Numbered from the stretch's first letter, positions 17,535-27,024 are shown. The stretch: 64,000 nt of DNA from Isoptericola dokdonensis DS-3 (GCF_001636295.1 NZ_CP014209.1:2852001-2916000); one strand, 5' to 3'. Numbers and translations are program-made. Notes: generated by a model not told the origin, from the letters alone.

Positions 17535-18647
17535 ATGACCCCGGCCGCCCGCCTGCGATCCGTCGCCGCTCTCGTCGCCGCCTCCGCCGTCCTGCTCGCC
17601 GGCTGCGGCGCGGCCGGCCACGGCAGCACCGGCACCGCCGTCGCCTCCGGCCCCACGCTCACCGAGCTCGCCACCAGCGACGACCTGCTCGCCGACCCCC
17701 GCGAGTGGACCGGCGAGGTCGTGCTGGAGGCCGCCGAGCAGCCCGTCGAGCCCGTCGTCGCCGACGCGCAGCCGCAGCTCCCCGCCACCGTCACCGACAC
17801 CCAGGGCACCGAGGTCACCGTCACCGACGTCAGCCGCGTCCTCGCGCTCGACCTCTACGGGACGCTGTCGCGGACGGTGTTCGAGCTGGGCCTGGGGGAG
17901 AACGTCGTCGGCCGGGACACCTCCTCGACGTTCCCCGAGATCCTCGACCTGCCCGAGGTCACGTCCAACGGGCACGAGCTCACCGCCGAGGCGATCCTCG
18001 AGCTGGCGCCGACCGTCATCCTCACCGACACCACGCTCGGTCCGTGGGACGTGGTCCTCCAGATGCGCGACGCCGGCATCCCCGTCGTCGTCATGGACCC
18101 GCACCGCTCCACCGAGAACGCCGACGACCTGACCCGGGCCGTCGCCGCCGCCCTCGGTGTGCCGGAGGCCGGCGAGCAGCTCGCCGAGCGCACGCAGGCG
18201 CAGATCGACGCGACCGTCGCCGAGGTGGCGGCGCTCGCGCCCACCGCCGACGACGAGAAGCTGCGCGTCGTGTTCCTCTACGTGCGCGGCCAGTCGGGCG
18301 TCTACTACATGTTTGGCGACGGCTCGGGGGCCGACTCCCTCATCGAGGCGCTGGGCGCCGTCGACGTCGCCGGGGAGATCGGCTGGAAGGGCATGCGCCC
18401 CGTCAACGACGAGGGCCTGGTCGCCGCGCAGCCGGACGTCGTCCTCATGATGAGCAAGGGCCTGGAGTCCGTCGGCGGCGTCGACGGCCTGCTGGAGCGG
18501 CTGCCGGCGATCGCGCAGACCCCCGCCGGGCAGAGCCGGCGCATCCTCGCCATGCCGGACAGCCAGGTGCTCGCGTTCGGGCCGTCGACCACCGGCGTCC
18601 TCGACGCCCTGGCCCGCGGCCTCTACGCGCCCGGGAGCCTCGGATGA
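17535..18647 (+). CDS. hmuT: Heme ABC transporter substrate-binding lipoprotein
   Basis: A 370-residue surface lipoprotein. The ATG at 17535 has AGGAG 8 bases upstream. The signal peptide ends in the lipobox LLAGC. A FecCD-type periplasmic-binding-protein fold follows (class III: two lobes linked by a helix), with segments such as VTDVSRVLALDLYGTL, TAEAILELAPTVILTD and GSGADSLIEALGA. It hands heme to HmuU. The ATGA overlap with hmuU and the iron boxes upstream define the start of the operon. Confidence 0.93.
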   Translation: MTPAARLRSVAALVAASAVLLAGCGAAGHGSTGTAVASGPTLTELATSDDLLADPREWTGEVVLEAAEQPVEPVVADAQPQLPATVTDTQGTEVTVTDVSRVLALDLYGTLSRTVFELGLGENVVGRDTSSTFPEILDLPEVTSNGHELTAEAILELAPTVILTDTTLGPWDVVLQMRDAGIPVVVMDPHRSTENADDLTRAVAAALGVPEAGEQLAERTQAQIDATVAEVAALAPTADDEKLRVVFLYVRGQSGVYYMFGDGSGADSLIEALGAVDVAGEIGWKGMRPVNDEGLVAAQPDVVLMMSKGLESVGGVDGLLERLPAIAQTPAGQSRRILAMPDSQVLAFGPSTTGVLDALARGLYAPGSLG

Positions 18648-19753
18648 CGGCCCCCGCCGACGCGCCCGAGGCGCGCACGTCCCGGCCGCTCGCCGCGGGC
18701 ACCCCGCTGCCCCCGGCACGCACCGCCCGCGTCACCGCGCTGTTCGTGGGCCTCGCCGTCGCCCTCGTCGTGCTCGCCGTCGTCTCCGCCGGGTCCGGCC
18801 AGCTCCACGTGCCGCCCGCCGAGGTGCTCGGCGCGCTCGCGCACGGCCTCGGCCTCGACCTCGGCCCCGAGCCGACCCACCCCAACGGGTACACGGCCCT
18901 GTGGACGATCCGCTTCCCGCGCGTCGTCATGGCCGTGCTCGTCGGCGCCGCGCTCGCCGCGGCGGGCGCCGTCATGCAGGGGGTGTTCGGCAACCCGCTC
19001 GCCGAGCCCGGCGTCGTCGGCGTCTCGTCCGGTGCCGCCGTGGCCGCCGCCGCGACCATCGCGCTCGGCCTCACCGCGCTCGGCCCGTGGACGACGGCGG
19101 CCGCGGCGTTCGTCGGCGGCCTGATCGCGACGTTCGCCGTGTACGCGATGGCCCGCGCCGGCGGCCGCACGGAGGTCGTCACGCTGGTCCTGACCGGCGT
19201 CGCCGTCAACGCGATCTGCGGCGCGGGGCTCGCCCTGTTCACCTTCCTCGGCGACACGCAGGCCCGCGAGGAGATCGTGTTCTGGCAGCTCGGCTCCCTC
19301 AACGGCACCCGCTGGGTGTACGTCGGGATCGTCGCGCCGTTCGTCGTCGCCGGGCTCGTCGGGTCGCTGCTGCTGGCCCGCCGCCTCGACCTGCTCGCCC
19401 TCGGGGAGCGGTCCGCACGGCACCTCGGCGTGGACGTCGAGCGGCTGCGCGTCGTGGCGGTCGTCGTGGTCGCGCTGCTCACCGCCGCCGCGGTGGCGTT
19501 CTGCGGGATCATCGCGTTCGTCGGTCTGGTCGTGCCGCACCTCGTGCGCATGGCCGTCGGCCCCGGCCACCGGGTCCTCGTGCCGGCCAGCGCGCTCGGC
19601 GGGGCCGTCCTGCTGCTCGCCGCCGACCTCGTCGCGCGCACCGCCGTCCCCTACGCGGAGCTGCCCATCGGCATGCTCACCGCCCTCGTCGGCGGGCCGT
19701 TCTTCCTGTGGCTCGTGTACCGCACGCGCCGGCAGGCCGGGGGCTGGGCATGA
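18644..19753 (+). CDS. hmuU: Heme ABC transporter permease (FecCD family)
   Basis: A 369-residue integral membrane protein with about ten helices, the FecCD/BtuC type. Conserved stretches include RFPRVVMAVLVGAALAAAG, GNPLAEPGVVGVSSGA and GIIAFVGLVVPHLVRM; the last contacts the ATPase. The N-terminus carries a Pro/Ala-rich cytoplasmic tail of about 30 residues. ATGA overlaps with hmuT before and hmuV after indicate translational coupling. Confidence 0.94.
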   Translation: MTAPADAPEARTSRPLAAGTPLPPARTARVTALFVGLAVALVVLAVVSAGSGQLHVPPAEVLGALAHGLGLDLGPEPTHPNGYTALWTIRFPRVVMAVLVGAALAAAGAVMQGVFGNPLAEPGVVGVSSGAAVAAAATIALGLTALGPWTTAAAAFVGGLIATFAVYAMARAGGRTEVVTLVLTGVAVNAICGAGLALFTFLGDTQAREEIVFWQLGSLNGTRWVYVGIVAPFVVAGLVGSLLLARRLDLLALGERSARHLGVDVERLRVVAVVVVALLTAAAVAFCGIIAFVGLVVPHLVRMAVGPGHRVLVPASALGGAVLLLAADLVARTAVPYAELPIGMLTALVGGPFFLWLVYRTRRQAGGWA

Positions 19754-20649
19754 GCGCGAGGAGCCCGCGCGCAGGGACGCCGAGGGACGAGGTGTACCCG
19801 GAGCGGGGCACCGCAGCGGTCGTGCCAGGCGAACACGGCATGAGCGCAGGGACGCCGCTGGTGGAGGTCCGCGGCGCGGGTGTGCGGATCGGGGACGCGA
19901 CGCTGCTGGACGGCGTGGACGTCGACGTCCGCACGGGCGAGATCCTCGTCGTCGTCGGCCCGAACGGTGCGGGCAAGTCCACCCTGCTGGCGGTGCTGTC
20001 CGGCGACCGCGTGCCGGACGCGGGCACGGTGGCGTGGGAGGGCGAGCCGCTGGCGTCGCTGCGCCCGCGCGAGCTCGCCCGGCGCCGGGCGGTGCTGCTC
20101 CAGGAGAACCACGTGAGCTTCCCGTTCCGGGTGGTCGACGTGGTGCGGATGGGCCGCGCGCCCTGGGAGGGCACGTCGTCGGCCGACGCGGACGACGCGG
20201 TGGTGGCGGCCGCGCTGGCCGCGGCGGACGTGGCGCACCTCGCCGACCGCCGCTACCCGACGCTGTCCGGCGGGGAGAAGGCCCGTGCCTCCCTGGCGCG
20301 GGTGCTCGCGCAGGAGCCGCGGCTGCTGCTGCTGGACGAGCCGACCGCCGCGCTCGACGTCAAGCACCAGACGCAGGTGCTGGCCCTGGCGCGGCGGCAC
20401 GCCGACGCCGGTGGCGCGGCCGTCGTGGTGCTGCACGACCTGCCGCTGGCGGCGGCGTGGGCGGACCGCGTGGTCGTCGTCGCGCGGGGCGGGATCGCCG
20501 CGGACGGCGCCCCCGCCGACGTCCTCACCTCGGATCTCCTGTCGACCGTGTACGACCACCCGGTCGACGTCCTCACCCACCCCGTCACGGGCGCGCTGCT
20601 GGTGCTGCCCCGGCACGGGACGACCGTCCAGGAGGTGGCCGCGCCGTGA
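19750..20649 (+). CDS. hmuV: Heme ABC transporter ATP-binding protein
   Basis: A 299-residue ATPase from the ATG that overlaps the hmuU stop. A second ATG at 19840 would start at the beginning of the ABC domain (MSAGTPLVEVRG). The two start regions share ATGAGCGC and GCAGGGACGCCG, as if a short duplication had added the 30-residue leader, so the 269-residue form is a real alternative. Walker A is GPNGAGKST, the signature LSGGEKARASLARV, Walker B LLLLDEPTA, and the H-loop is in VVLHDLPLAA. It powers heme import through HmuU. Confidence 0.92.
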   Translation: MSARSPRAGTPRDEVYPERGTAAVVPGEHGMSAGTPLVEVRGAGVRIGDATLLDGVDVDVRTGEILVVVGPNGAGKSTLLAVLSGDRVPDAGTVAWEGEPLASLRPRELARRRAVLLQENHVSFPFRVVDVVRMGRAPWEGTSSADADDAVVAAALAAADVAHLADRRYPTLSGGEKARASLARVLAQEPRLLLLDEPTAALDVKHQTQVLALARRHADAGGAAVVVLHDLPLAAAWADRVVVVARGGIAADGAPADVLTSDLLSTVYDHPVDVLTHPVTGALLVLPRHGTTVQEVAAP

Positions 20650-21938
20650 GAAGGCCCGCCGCACTGCTCGCCCTGCTGCTCACCGCCGTGCTCGCCACGA
20701 CCCTCGCCGTGCCCGCGCTCGTGCCGGGTGCCGCGGCCCCCGCGCAGGCGGCGGCGAACGTGTCGGTGTCCGGCGTCGACGGCGCCGCGCGCGCCTCGGC
20801 GGACGGCGCGACGACGCTGCGGCTGTCCGGCTCGGGCTTCCAGTCGGTCGCGAAGGGTTTCGGCGGGATCTACGTGCTGTTCGGCTGGGTGTCGGGCAGC
20901 GGGTGGGCACCGAGCCAGGGCGGTGCGACGGGCCAGACCCTGCGCTACGTCCCGGACGCGGAGACCGGCGCGAACGCCGGCTACCAGCGGTTCGTCGCGT
21001 TCCCCGGCTCGGACACCGCGTCGGAGGCCAACGGCGGGCTCGTCGCGAAGGACGGCACCTGGTCGGCGGAGCTGATCGTGCCCGGCCCGGTGTTCACGGC
21101 GCAGGACCGGGCGGGCAGCCCGGTCGAGGTGAACTGCCTGGAGGTGACGTGCGGCGTCATCACGATCGGCGCGCACGGCGTCGCCAACGCGAGCAACGAG
21201 ACGTTCACGCCGGTCGAGTTCGTCGGGGCCGCCTCGGACGACGCCGCGTCGGGTGCGGGTGGCCGTGCCGACGGCGGGGCGGGCTCCACCGACGACACCG
21301 AGGACGCCGAGGGCACCGGGGACTCCGCCACCGACGACACGACCGGTGGCGCCACGGATGCCACGGGTGGTTCCCCGGACGCCACCGGCGGGCAGGCCGC
21401 CGCGGGCACCCCGTCGCCGTCGGCCTCCGCGGAGGCGGGGCCGGCCACCCTCGGCTTCGACCAGGCCACGGCGGTCGCGGGGCGGGTGCTGAGCTTCGCG
21501 GGCCAGGGCTTCCAGCCGGGCGAGCAGGTCGTGGTGGTGCTCGACGACGGCGCGATCGCCGTCGGGCCCCTCACCGCCGGGACGCACGGGGAGATCGCAG
21601 GGCTCATGGAGCTGCCCGGCGACCTGCGCCTCGGCACCCACGTGCTCAAGGTGACCGCCGCGTCGTCGGGCAAGCAGCCGGAGGTCGAGGTCGTCGTGAC
21701 CCGCGACCCGGCGGAGGCCGAGGCGCAGGACGCGCTCGTCGCGTCGGCCGCCGGGGCGGGTGCCGCGACGACCGGTGCGTGGGGGAGCGGCTGGTCGTGG
21801 GGCGAGCTCGCCGCGGGCGCCGGGCTGCTCGTCCTGCTGCTCGTCGTGCTGTCGTCGGCCATCACCGCGACCCGTCGGCGGCGCGCCGCCCGCGCGGCCA
21901 CGGCCCCCGCGCCTGCGACCCCGCAGGACCGGCCATGA
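20646..21938 (+). CDS. Exported membrane-anchored protein of the heme operon (HtaA-associated beta domain)
   Basis: 430 residues from a GTG overlapping the hmuV stop. A signal peptide (about 1-36) is followed by a beta-rich module (about 37-190) with the pattern LSGSGFQS...GIYVLFGWVSGSGWAPS, then a Ser/Thr/Asp/Gly-rich linker. A second Ig-like module (about 255-350, FAGQGFQPGEQVVVVLDD) and a C-terminal helix with an RRRR tail (about 385-410) follow. The first module recurs in the C-terminal half of the protein at 23408. It lacks an obvious HtaA domain of its own. The position inside the heme operon suggests a cell-wall heme receptor or relay; that role is inferred. Confidence 0.78.
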   Translation: MRRPAALLALLLTAVLATTLAVPALVPGAAAPAQAAANVSVSGVDGAARASADGATTLRLSGSGFQSVAKGFGGIYVLFGWVSGSGWAPSQGGATGQTLRYVPDAETGANAGYQRFVAFPGSDTASEANGGLVAKDGTWSAELIVPGPVFTAQDRAGSPVEVNCLEVTCGVITIGAHGVANASNETFTPVEFVGAASDDAASGAGGRADGGAGSTDDTEDAEGTGDSATDDTTGGATDATGGSPDATGGQAAAGTPSPSASAEAGPATLGFDQATAVAGRVLSFAGQGFQPGEQVVVVLDDGAIAVGPLTAGTHGEIAGLMELPGDLRLGTHVLKVTAASSGKQPEVEVVVTRDPAEAEAQDALVASAAGAGAATTGAWGSGWSWGELAAGAGLLVLLLVVLSSAITATRRRRAARAATAPAPATPQDRP

Positions 21939-23350
21939 GGACGGCACGTCGCGGCACCGCCGTCCGCGCCGGGCTCGTCGCGTTCGTCGCCGCCCTGACG
22001 CTCGGTGCGGTCGTCCCCGGCGCCGCCGCGGACGACGAGCTGCCGCCGCCCGTGCGCGTCGGCGGCGACGTCGAGGTCGAGGTGACGATCCCCGACGTCG
22101 GGCAGGGCGAGCCCACGCCCCCGCCCACGACGGGTGCCGCCGAGCTGACGGACGCCGAGCTGCGCTGGGGGATCAACGCGGAGTCGGGCACCGGCTCGCA
22201 CCTCGCCGGTGCCTGCAACTTCGTGATGGCGGGCGTGCCCGGCACGACCGGCGACGCGGGCGGCAGCCGTCTGTGGTCGGCCTCCGACGCCGACCTCTAC
22301 CGCGCCGCGCAGGGGGACGTCGAGATCCTCGTCCCCACCGCGGACGGTCGCGGCGAGCGCCGCCCCACGTACGCGACGCGCTGCCAGGACCCGCAGGGCG
22401 ACCCGGTGGTGCGGGGGACGACGACGAGCGGGGCGGAGGTCGTCCTCGACGGCGGCACCGGCACCCGCGCGCAGGACGGCAGCGTCGACATCTCCTGGAC
22501 CGGCACCTTCACCGTGGTCTTCTACGGCGGCCTCACCTACTGGTGGGCGTCCGACCCGCACCTGGTGCTGGACGAGCACGGCGACGGTGCGCTCACCGCG
22601 ACGGTCGGCGGGTACGGCACGTCCCGCGAGGACATGACGAAGTGGTCGCGGCTGACGGAGCGCGAGGTCGAGCTGGCGAGGTTCGACGACGGCCGGTTCG
22701 GTGCGACGTCGGGCGTGCTCGAGCCCGAGTGGTGCGGCGTGGACGTCCGCGGGCTCGTCGAGGACCAGTCGCTCGCGAGGGTGCAGGGCGCGGCCTGCGG
22801 CGGGTCCTTCCCCCGGTCGTTCGTGAGGTTCCAGCAGGTGACCGGGCAGGCGCCGTTCTGGTACTCCACGACGCCCGAGGCCGGGAACGCGGCCAAGGTG
22901 CCCTACCCGATGACCGTCAGCTTCGACGCGCGGGACAGCGGCGGGCGCACCGACGTCCCGGACCTCCCCGACGACGCCGGCTCCGACGAGCCCGGCAGCA
23001 CGCCGTTCGTCCCGCAGGACCTCCCGAGCGTCGACGGTACGACGGGCACGCCGTCGGGCTCCGGCTCCGGTTCCGGCCCGGGCGCCGGTGCGGCGCCCGG
23101 TCGTGCCCCGACCACCCTCGGGGCGCCCGTGCGCGCGGCGGTCCCCGCGGCGGGCGCCCTACCGGTCGTGTTCCCCGCGACGGCCGCCGGCACCCTCGGC
23201 CTCGGTGCCGACGACCTCGTCCCCTCCCTGACCTCCACCGAGCGCGCACCGGGCGACCTGCTGCCCTGGGGCGTCGCCGTCCTCGCGTTCGGTGCCTCCG
23301 CGAGCGTCGTCGGCTTCCGCCGCGGCTGGCTCGTCCTGCCGTTCACCTGA
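21935..23350 (+). CDS. HtaA-domain cell-surface heme-binding protein
   Basis: 471 residues; ATG overlaps the preceding stop. A signal peptide (1-31) precedes one HtaA (conserved region) domain at about residues 60-330, starting with LTDAELRWGINAES and containing WTGTFTVVFYGGLTYWW and a DPHLVLDEHGDG segment. HtaA domains of corynebacteria bind heme through conserved Tyr/His residues and pass it to HmuT. A Gly/Ser/Pro-rich linker and a hydrophobic C-terminal segment (DLLPWGVAVLAFGASASVVG) anchor it. It may correspond to HtaA or HtaB; the exact orthologue is uncertain. Confidence 0.88.
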   Translation: MRTARRGTAVRAGLVAFVAALTLGAVVPGAAADDELPPPVRVGGDVEVEVTIPDVGQGEPTPPPTTGAAELTDAELRWGINAESGTGSHLAGACNFVMAGVPGTTGDAGGSRLWSASDADLYRAAQGDVEILVPTADGRGERRPTYATRCQDPQGDPVVRGTTTSGAEVVLDGGTGTRAQDGSVDISWTGTFTVVFYGGLTYWWASDPHLVLDEHGDGALTATVGGYGTSREDMTKWSRLTEREVELARFDDGRFGATSGVLEPEWCGVDVRGLVEDQSLARVQGAACGGSFPRSFVRFQQVTGQAPFWYSTTPEAGNAAKVPYPMTVSFDARDSGGRTDVPDLPDDAGSDEPGSTPFVPQDLPSVDGTTGTPSGSGSGSGPGAGAAPGRAPTTLGAPVRAAVPAAGALPVVFPATAAGTLGLGADDLVPSLTSTERAPGDLLPWGVAVLAFGASASVVGFRRGWLVLPFT

Positions 23351-23407
23351 GCGGCACCACAGACCCCCAACCCCCGCCTCATCCCACTCATGGAAGGCAT
23401 TGAACTG

Positions 23408-25066
23408 ATGACCACCACCACTCGTCGGGCCGCCGCCGGGCTCGGCGTGCTCGCCCTCGGGCTGGGCACCGCCCTCGTGACGGTCGCCCCGGCCCAGGCC
23501 GCCGAGTCCCGCGACGTCGTCGCGGAGTCCGGCTCCGTCTCCTGGGGTTTCCGGGAGAGCTTCCGCCGCTACGTCGGCCTCCAGACGGCGGCGCTGCCGC
23601 CGGTCGGCGCGATCCCCGTCGGCGAGCGCATCACGCTCCGGGCCCCGGCCGAGTTCGACCTCGACGGCACCCCCGCCGCGACGGTCGACACCACCCCGCC
23701 GAACGAGACCCTCCCGTACCTGCTGCCCGTCGCGGGCGGCAGCGTCACCGACGCCGAGAACCTGTCGGTCACCTCCACCGGCGGCGCCGTCTTCGCGTTC
23801 CCGTCGCACGCCTTCACCGTCACGGTGGAGAACGTCGGCATCGAGGTCACCGGTGGCACGGGCCAGGTCGTCGGCGACCTCAGCGTCGTCATCCCGGAGA
23901 ACAACCTCGGCTACGACGCCGGCACCTACGGCGGCGACGACGTCGTCCTCGGCGACGTCGCCACCACGACCGTCGCGGTCGAGGGCGACGAGGTCTCCGT
24001 CACCGCGGACGGCGTCACGCTCACCGCCGACGGCGCCGCCGCCCTGCAGGACTTCCTGCAGGCGGGTGCCGAGCTCGACGACCTCACTCTCACCGCCGAG
24101 CTCGACGGCGCGCCGGTGCAGGAGTGGAACCCGGCCGTCCAGGTCTCGCAGACCTCCGGCTTCGACCCGTCGGCCACCTCGACGGTCACCGTGACCGGCT
24201 CGGGCTTCGACCCGCTGGCCAACGTCAACGCCGGCGGTCGCCCGCCGGTCGCGAAGGACCAGCCGACCGGCGTCTACGTCGTGTTCGGCAAGTTCGCCGC
24301 CGACTGGCGCCCGTCCGACGGCGCCGCGTCGTCGGCCCGCACGGTCGTCTCCCAGAAGTGGGCGCTGCCGGAGCCGTCGTACTCGCAGGTGAAGGCCGCG
24401 TTCCCGAACGTCGCCGGCCAGCTCGTGCTCATGAACGAGGACGGCTCGTTCTCCGCCGACCTCGAGGTCGCGACCGACGACTCCGCCTCGGGCGTCTACG
24501 GCGTGTACACCTACGCGGCGGGCGGCGCGGCCGCCAACGCGGCGCAGGAGCTCGCCACCCCGGTCACGTTCGTGGCGCCGGGCGCCTCGGGCGAGGGCGA
24601 CGTGGGCGTCGACGTCGACGTGCCCGAGTACGTCGAGCCGGTCGACCCGGGCGCGTTCTCGTGGACGATCAGCGGCACCGGCGCGGTCAGCCTCGGCACC
24701 GCCGCGCAGGGCGAGAACGCCTTCACGGCGACCGGCTCGCTGCACGCCGTGACCGTGTCCGACACGCGCCCCGAGGGCACGTGGACGATCAACGGCCAGG
24801 TCACCGACTTCGTCGGCGGGTCGTCGTCGTTCTCCGGTGCGGCGCTCGGCTGGGCCCCGGAGGTCACCTCCGGCGACGCCCTCGCCGGCTCGGCCGTGGC
24901 GGCCGGCTCGGACCCGGGCCTCACCGCGACGTCGGCGCTCGCCTCGGGCAGCGGCGAGAACGGTCAGGCCGACGCCGTCCTCGGCGCCGACCTGACCCTC
25001 TCCATCCCGCTGGACACCCCGGCCGGTGACTACGCGGGCGTGCTCACGCTCACCGCGGTGGGCTGA
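23408..25066 (+). CDS. Secreted HtaA-type protein with fused beta module
   Basis: 552 residues. The ATG at 23408 is preferred over 23390 because GGAAGG lies 10 bases before it. Signal peptide ends at AQAAES. The N-terminal half (about 27-245) is HtaA-like (SVSWGFRESFRRYVG). Next is the same module as in the gene at 20646: VTVTGSGFDP...GVYVVFGKFAADWRPS (about 260-395). The C-terminal part (about 415-552) is a WxL-like or DUF11-like beta domain (FSWTISGTGAVSLG, TWTINGQVTDFVGG). No C-terminal anchor is seen, so it is probably released or held by partners such as the DUF916 protein next door. Confidence 0.82.
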   Translation: MTTTTRRAAAGLGVLALGLGTALVTVAPAQAAESRDVVAESGSVSWGFRESFRRYVGLQTAALPPVGAIPVGERITLRAPAEFDLDGTPAATVDTTPPNETLPYLLPVAGGSVTDAENLSVTSTGGAVFAFPSHAFTVTVENVGIEVTGGTGQVVGDLSVVIPENNLGYDAGTYGGDDVVLGDVATTTVAVEGDEVSVTADGVTLTADGAAALQDFLQAGAELDDLTLTAELDGAPVQEWNPAVQVSQTSGFDPSATSTVTVTGSGFDPLANVNAGGRPPVAKDQPTGVYVVFGKFAADWRPSDGAASSARTVVSQKWALPEPSYSQVKAAFPNVAGQLVLMNEDGSFSADLEVATDDSASGVYGVYTYAAGGAAANAAQELATPVTFVAPGASGEGDVGVDVDVPEYVEPVDPGAFSWTISGTGAVSLGTAAQGENAFTATGSLHAVTVSDTRPEGTWTINGQVTDFVGGSSSFSGAALGWAPEVTSGDALAGSAVAAGSDPGLTATSALASGSGENGQADAVLGADLTLSIPLDTPAGDYAGVLTLTAVG

Positions 25067-25073
25067 CGCACCC

Positions 25074-26186
25074 GTGCGCACCCGCCTCACCCGCGCGCTC
25101 GCCCTGGCGGCCCTCGTGGCCGCCGGGGCGGGCGCCGCCTCCGCCCTCCCGGCCGCCGCCTCCGCCGTGGCTGCCGTCGTCGTGCCCGCGGCCGCCGCCG
25201 ACGACCTCACCTGGGCCCTCGCCCCGGGTGCGGGGCCGCGTCCCGACGCCGCCGCCGTCGGCGCCACCGGACGGGACCGCGCCAACTACGCCTACGTCGT
25301 CGACCCCGGTGACGAGGTGCGCGACACCCTGGTCGTCACCAACCGGTCCACGACGCCGCTGGACCTCACCGCCTACGCGACCGACGCGCTGACCACCCGC
25401 GACGGCGGCCTCGACCTGCTGCCCGCCGGCACCGAGCCCACCGACCTCGGCTCCTGGCTCACGCTCGACGTCCCCGGCGGCGAGCTCTTGATCCCCGCGG
25501 GCGCGTCCGTGCGCGTCCCGTTCGTGCTCGCCGTGCCCGACGACGCGAGCCCCGGCGACCACGCCGGCGGCGTCGTCACCTCCCTCACGCAGACCGTCGG
25601 CGACGGTGCGCTCGCTGTGGACCGGCGCCTCGCGCTGCGCGTCCACGCCCGCGTCTCCGGCGCGCTCAGCCCGGGTCTCGAGGTCCGCGACGTCACGGTG
25701 CGGTCCACCACCGGGGTGAACCCGCTCGCCCCTGCCACCACGACCGTCACCTACACGCTCGCCAACACCGGCGACGCGCGGATCGTCGCGACCGAGGCCG
25801 TCACCGTGGCGGGCCCCGGCGGCAGCGCGCCGCAGCAGGCCGCCGCCGAGCTCGGGGAGCTCCTGCCCGGCGCCGAGGTCGACCGCACCGTCGAGGTGGC
25901 CGGGGTGCGACCCCTGCTCCGCGTCGCCGCGGACGTCCGCGTCGACGGCGCCGTCGTCGGCATCGGCGGCGGCGGAGCCACCAGCGCCGCGGGCACCGAC
26001 GCCGGGTGGTCCGTGCCGTGGGCCGCGCTCGCCGTCCTCGTCCTCGTCGTGGCAGGCGTGGTGACCTGGTTCGTGCGCCGTCCGCTCGCGCCGGAGCCCG
26101 CGCCCGCGGCGGCCGCGGAACCGCCGGCGGGAAGCACGGGCAGCGTCGGCGAGCACGGGTCGACGACGTCCTCCGCGCGAGCCTGA
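25074..26186 (+). CDS. DUF916-type (WxL-interacting) membrane-anchored cell-surface protein
   Basis: 370 residues from a GTG 7 bp after the preceding stop. A long signal peptide (about 1-42) is followed by a DUF916-like domain: NYAYVVDPGDEVRDTLVV, NRSTTPLDLTAYATDA, and FVLAVPDDASPGDHAGGVV. A second beta domain follows (about 200-295). One C-terminal helix (WAALAVLVLVVAGVVTWFV) and a short Pro/Ala-rich cytoplasmic tail end the protein. In Firmicutes such proteins bind WxL-domain proteins and peptidoglycan. Its place directly behind the secreted protein with a WxL-like C-terminus suggests it docks that protein at the cell wall. Confidence 0.8.
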   Translation: MRTRLTRALALAALVAAGAGAASALPAAASAVAAVVVPAAAADDLTWALAPGAGPRPDAAAVGATGRDRANYAYVVDPGDEVRDTLVVTNRSTTPLDLTAYATDALTTRDGGLDLLPAGTEPTDLGSWLTLDVPGGELLIPAGASVRVPFVLAVPDDASPGDHAGGVVTSLTQTVGDGALAVDRRLALRVHARVSGALSPGLEVRDVTVRSTTGVNPLAPATTTVTYTLANTGDARIVATEAVTVAGPGGSAPQQAAAELGELLPGAEVDRTVEVAGVRPLLRVAADVRVDGAVVGIGGGGATSAAGTDAGWSVPWAALAVLVLVVAGVVTWFVRRPLAPEPAPAAAAEPPAGSTGSVGEHGSTTSSARA

Positions 26187-26211
26187 CCGGCGCGGAGCGC
26201 GGCCGCCGGTC
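26185..26211. terminator. Short hairpin between convergent genes
   Basis: An 8-bp perfect stem (26185-26192 with 26204-26211), overlapping the end of the DUF916 gene and just before the stop of the minus-strand permease. It may serve both genes. Confidence 0.4.
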
Positions 26212-26214
26212 TCG

Positions 26215-27024
26215 TCAGACGTCTCGGCGTCGGACGACGACGCACGCCAGGGCGACCGTGGCGGCGGTCCAGCCCACGACGGCGACGACGCTCCACACGA
26301 GCGCTCCCGGACCGCTCGCGACGTCCGGCACCTCCAGCACCGAGGACTCGGGCCCCGGCAGCGTGCGGGCGAACCACCCGACCGCGGCGACGGGGATCGC
26401 CTGCAGCAGCGCGGGGACGACGAAGACGAACCCGAGGGTCGCCGCGACCCCCGCGATGCTCGAGCGCAGCAGGAGACCGGCGGAGAGCGCGATCGCGGCG
26501 ACCGCTGCCTGGAACAGTGCCGTCCCGGCGAGCACCCGCGCCACGGCGGGGTCGGTCAGCCCGACGGGCGGGTCGCCGCCCATCAGCACCGAGCCGAGCA
26601 GGAACGAGACCAGTCCCGAGGCGAGCGAGATGAGGAACGCTGTCACGACGACCACCACGACCTTCGCCAGCACGACCGGCGTCCGGCGCGGCACGACGGC
26701 GAACGTCGTGGTGGCCGCGCCCCGCTCGTACTCGGCGGTGCCGACGAGCGTGCCGAACGACACGAGCAGGAGCAGCGGCACGTAGTTGGTGTCCGCCACC
26801 GCGCCGAGCACCGTGGCCAGCGCCTCGGTGTGGTTCGTGACGTCGGGGCGCCTGGTGAGCACGGTGATGACCGCGATGCCGACCGGCAGCAGGAACGCGA
26901 GCCCGACGAGCCACCGCGTCGAGCGCAGGCTCGAGGCCTTGAGAACCTCGGACGCCAGGAGGCCGCCGAACGTGAGCCGTCCGTGGACGACCTCGGGGGC
27001 AGAGGAAACGGTCGGGACGGTCAT
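26215..27024 (-). CDS. ABC-2 type transporter permease
   Basis: A 269-residue membrane protein with six predicted helices, for example WLVGLAFLLPVGIAVITVL and ATVALACVVV near the ends, and the amphipathic YERGAATTTFAVVP segment after helix 2, typical of ABC-2 exporters with small permeases. It pairs with the ATPase at 27021, whose stop overlaps this start (ATGA). The module resembles lantibiotic-immunity or drug-efflux exporters; substrate unknown. A second, related module is at 53154-54874. Confidence 0.85.
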   Translation of the reverse strand: MTVPTVSSAPEVVHGRLTFGGLLASEVLKASSLRSTRWLVGLAFLLPVGIAVITVLTRRPDVTNHTEALATVLGAVADTNYVPLLLLVSFGTLVGTAEYERGAATTTFAVVPRRTPVVLAKVVVVVVTAFLISLASGLVSFLLGSVLMGGDPPVGLTDPAVARVLAGTALFQAAVAAIALSAGLLLRSSIAGVAATLGFVFVVPALLQAIPVAAVGWFARTLPGPESSVLEVPDVASGPGALVWSVVAVVGWTAATVALACVVVRRRDV

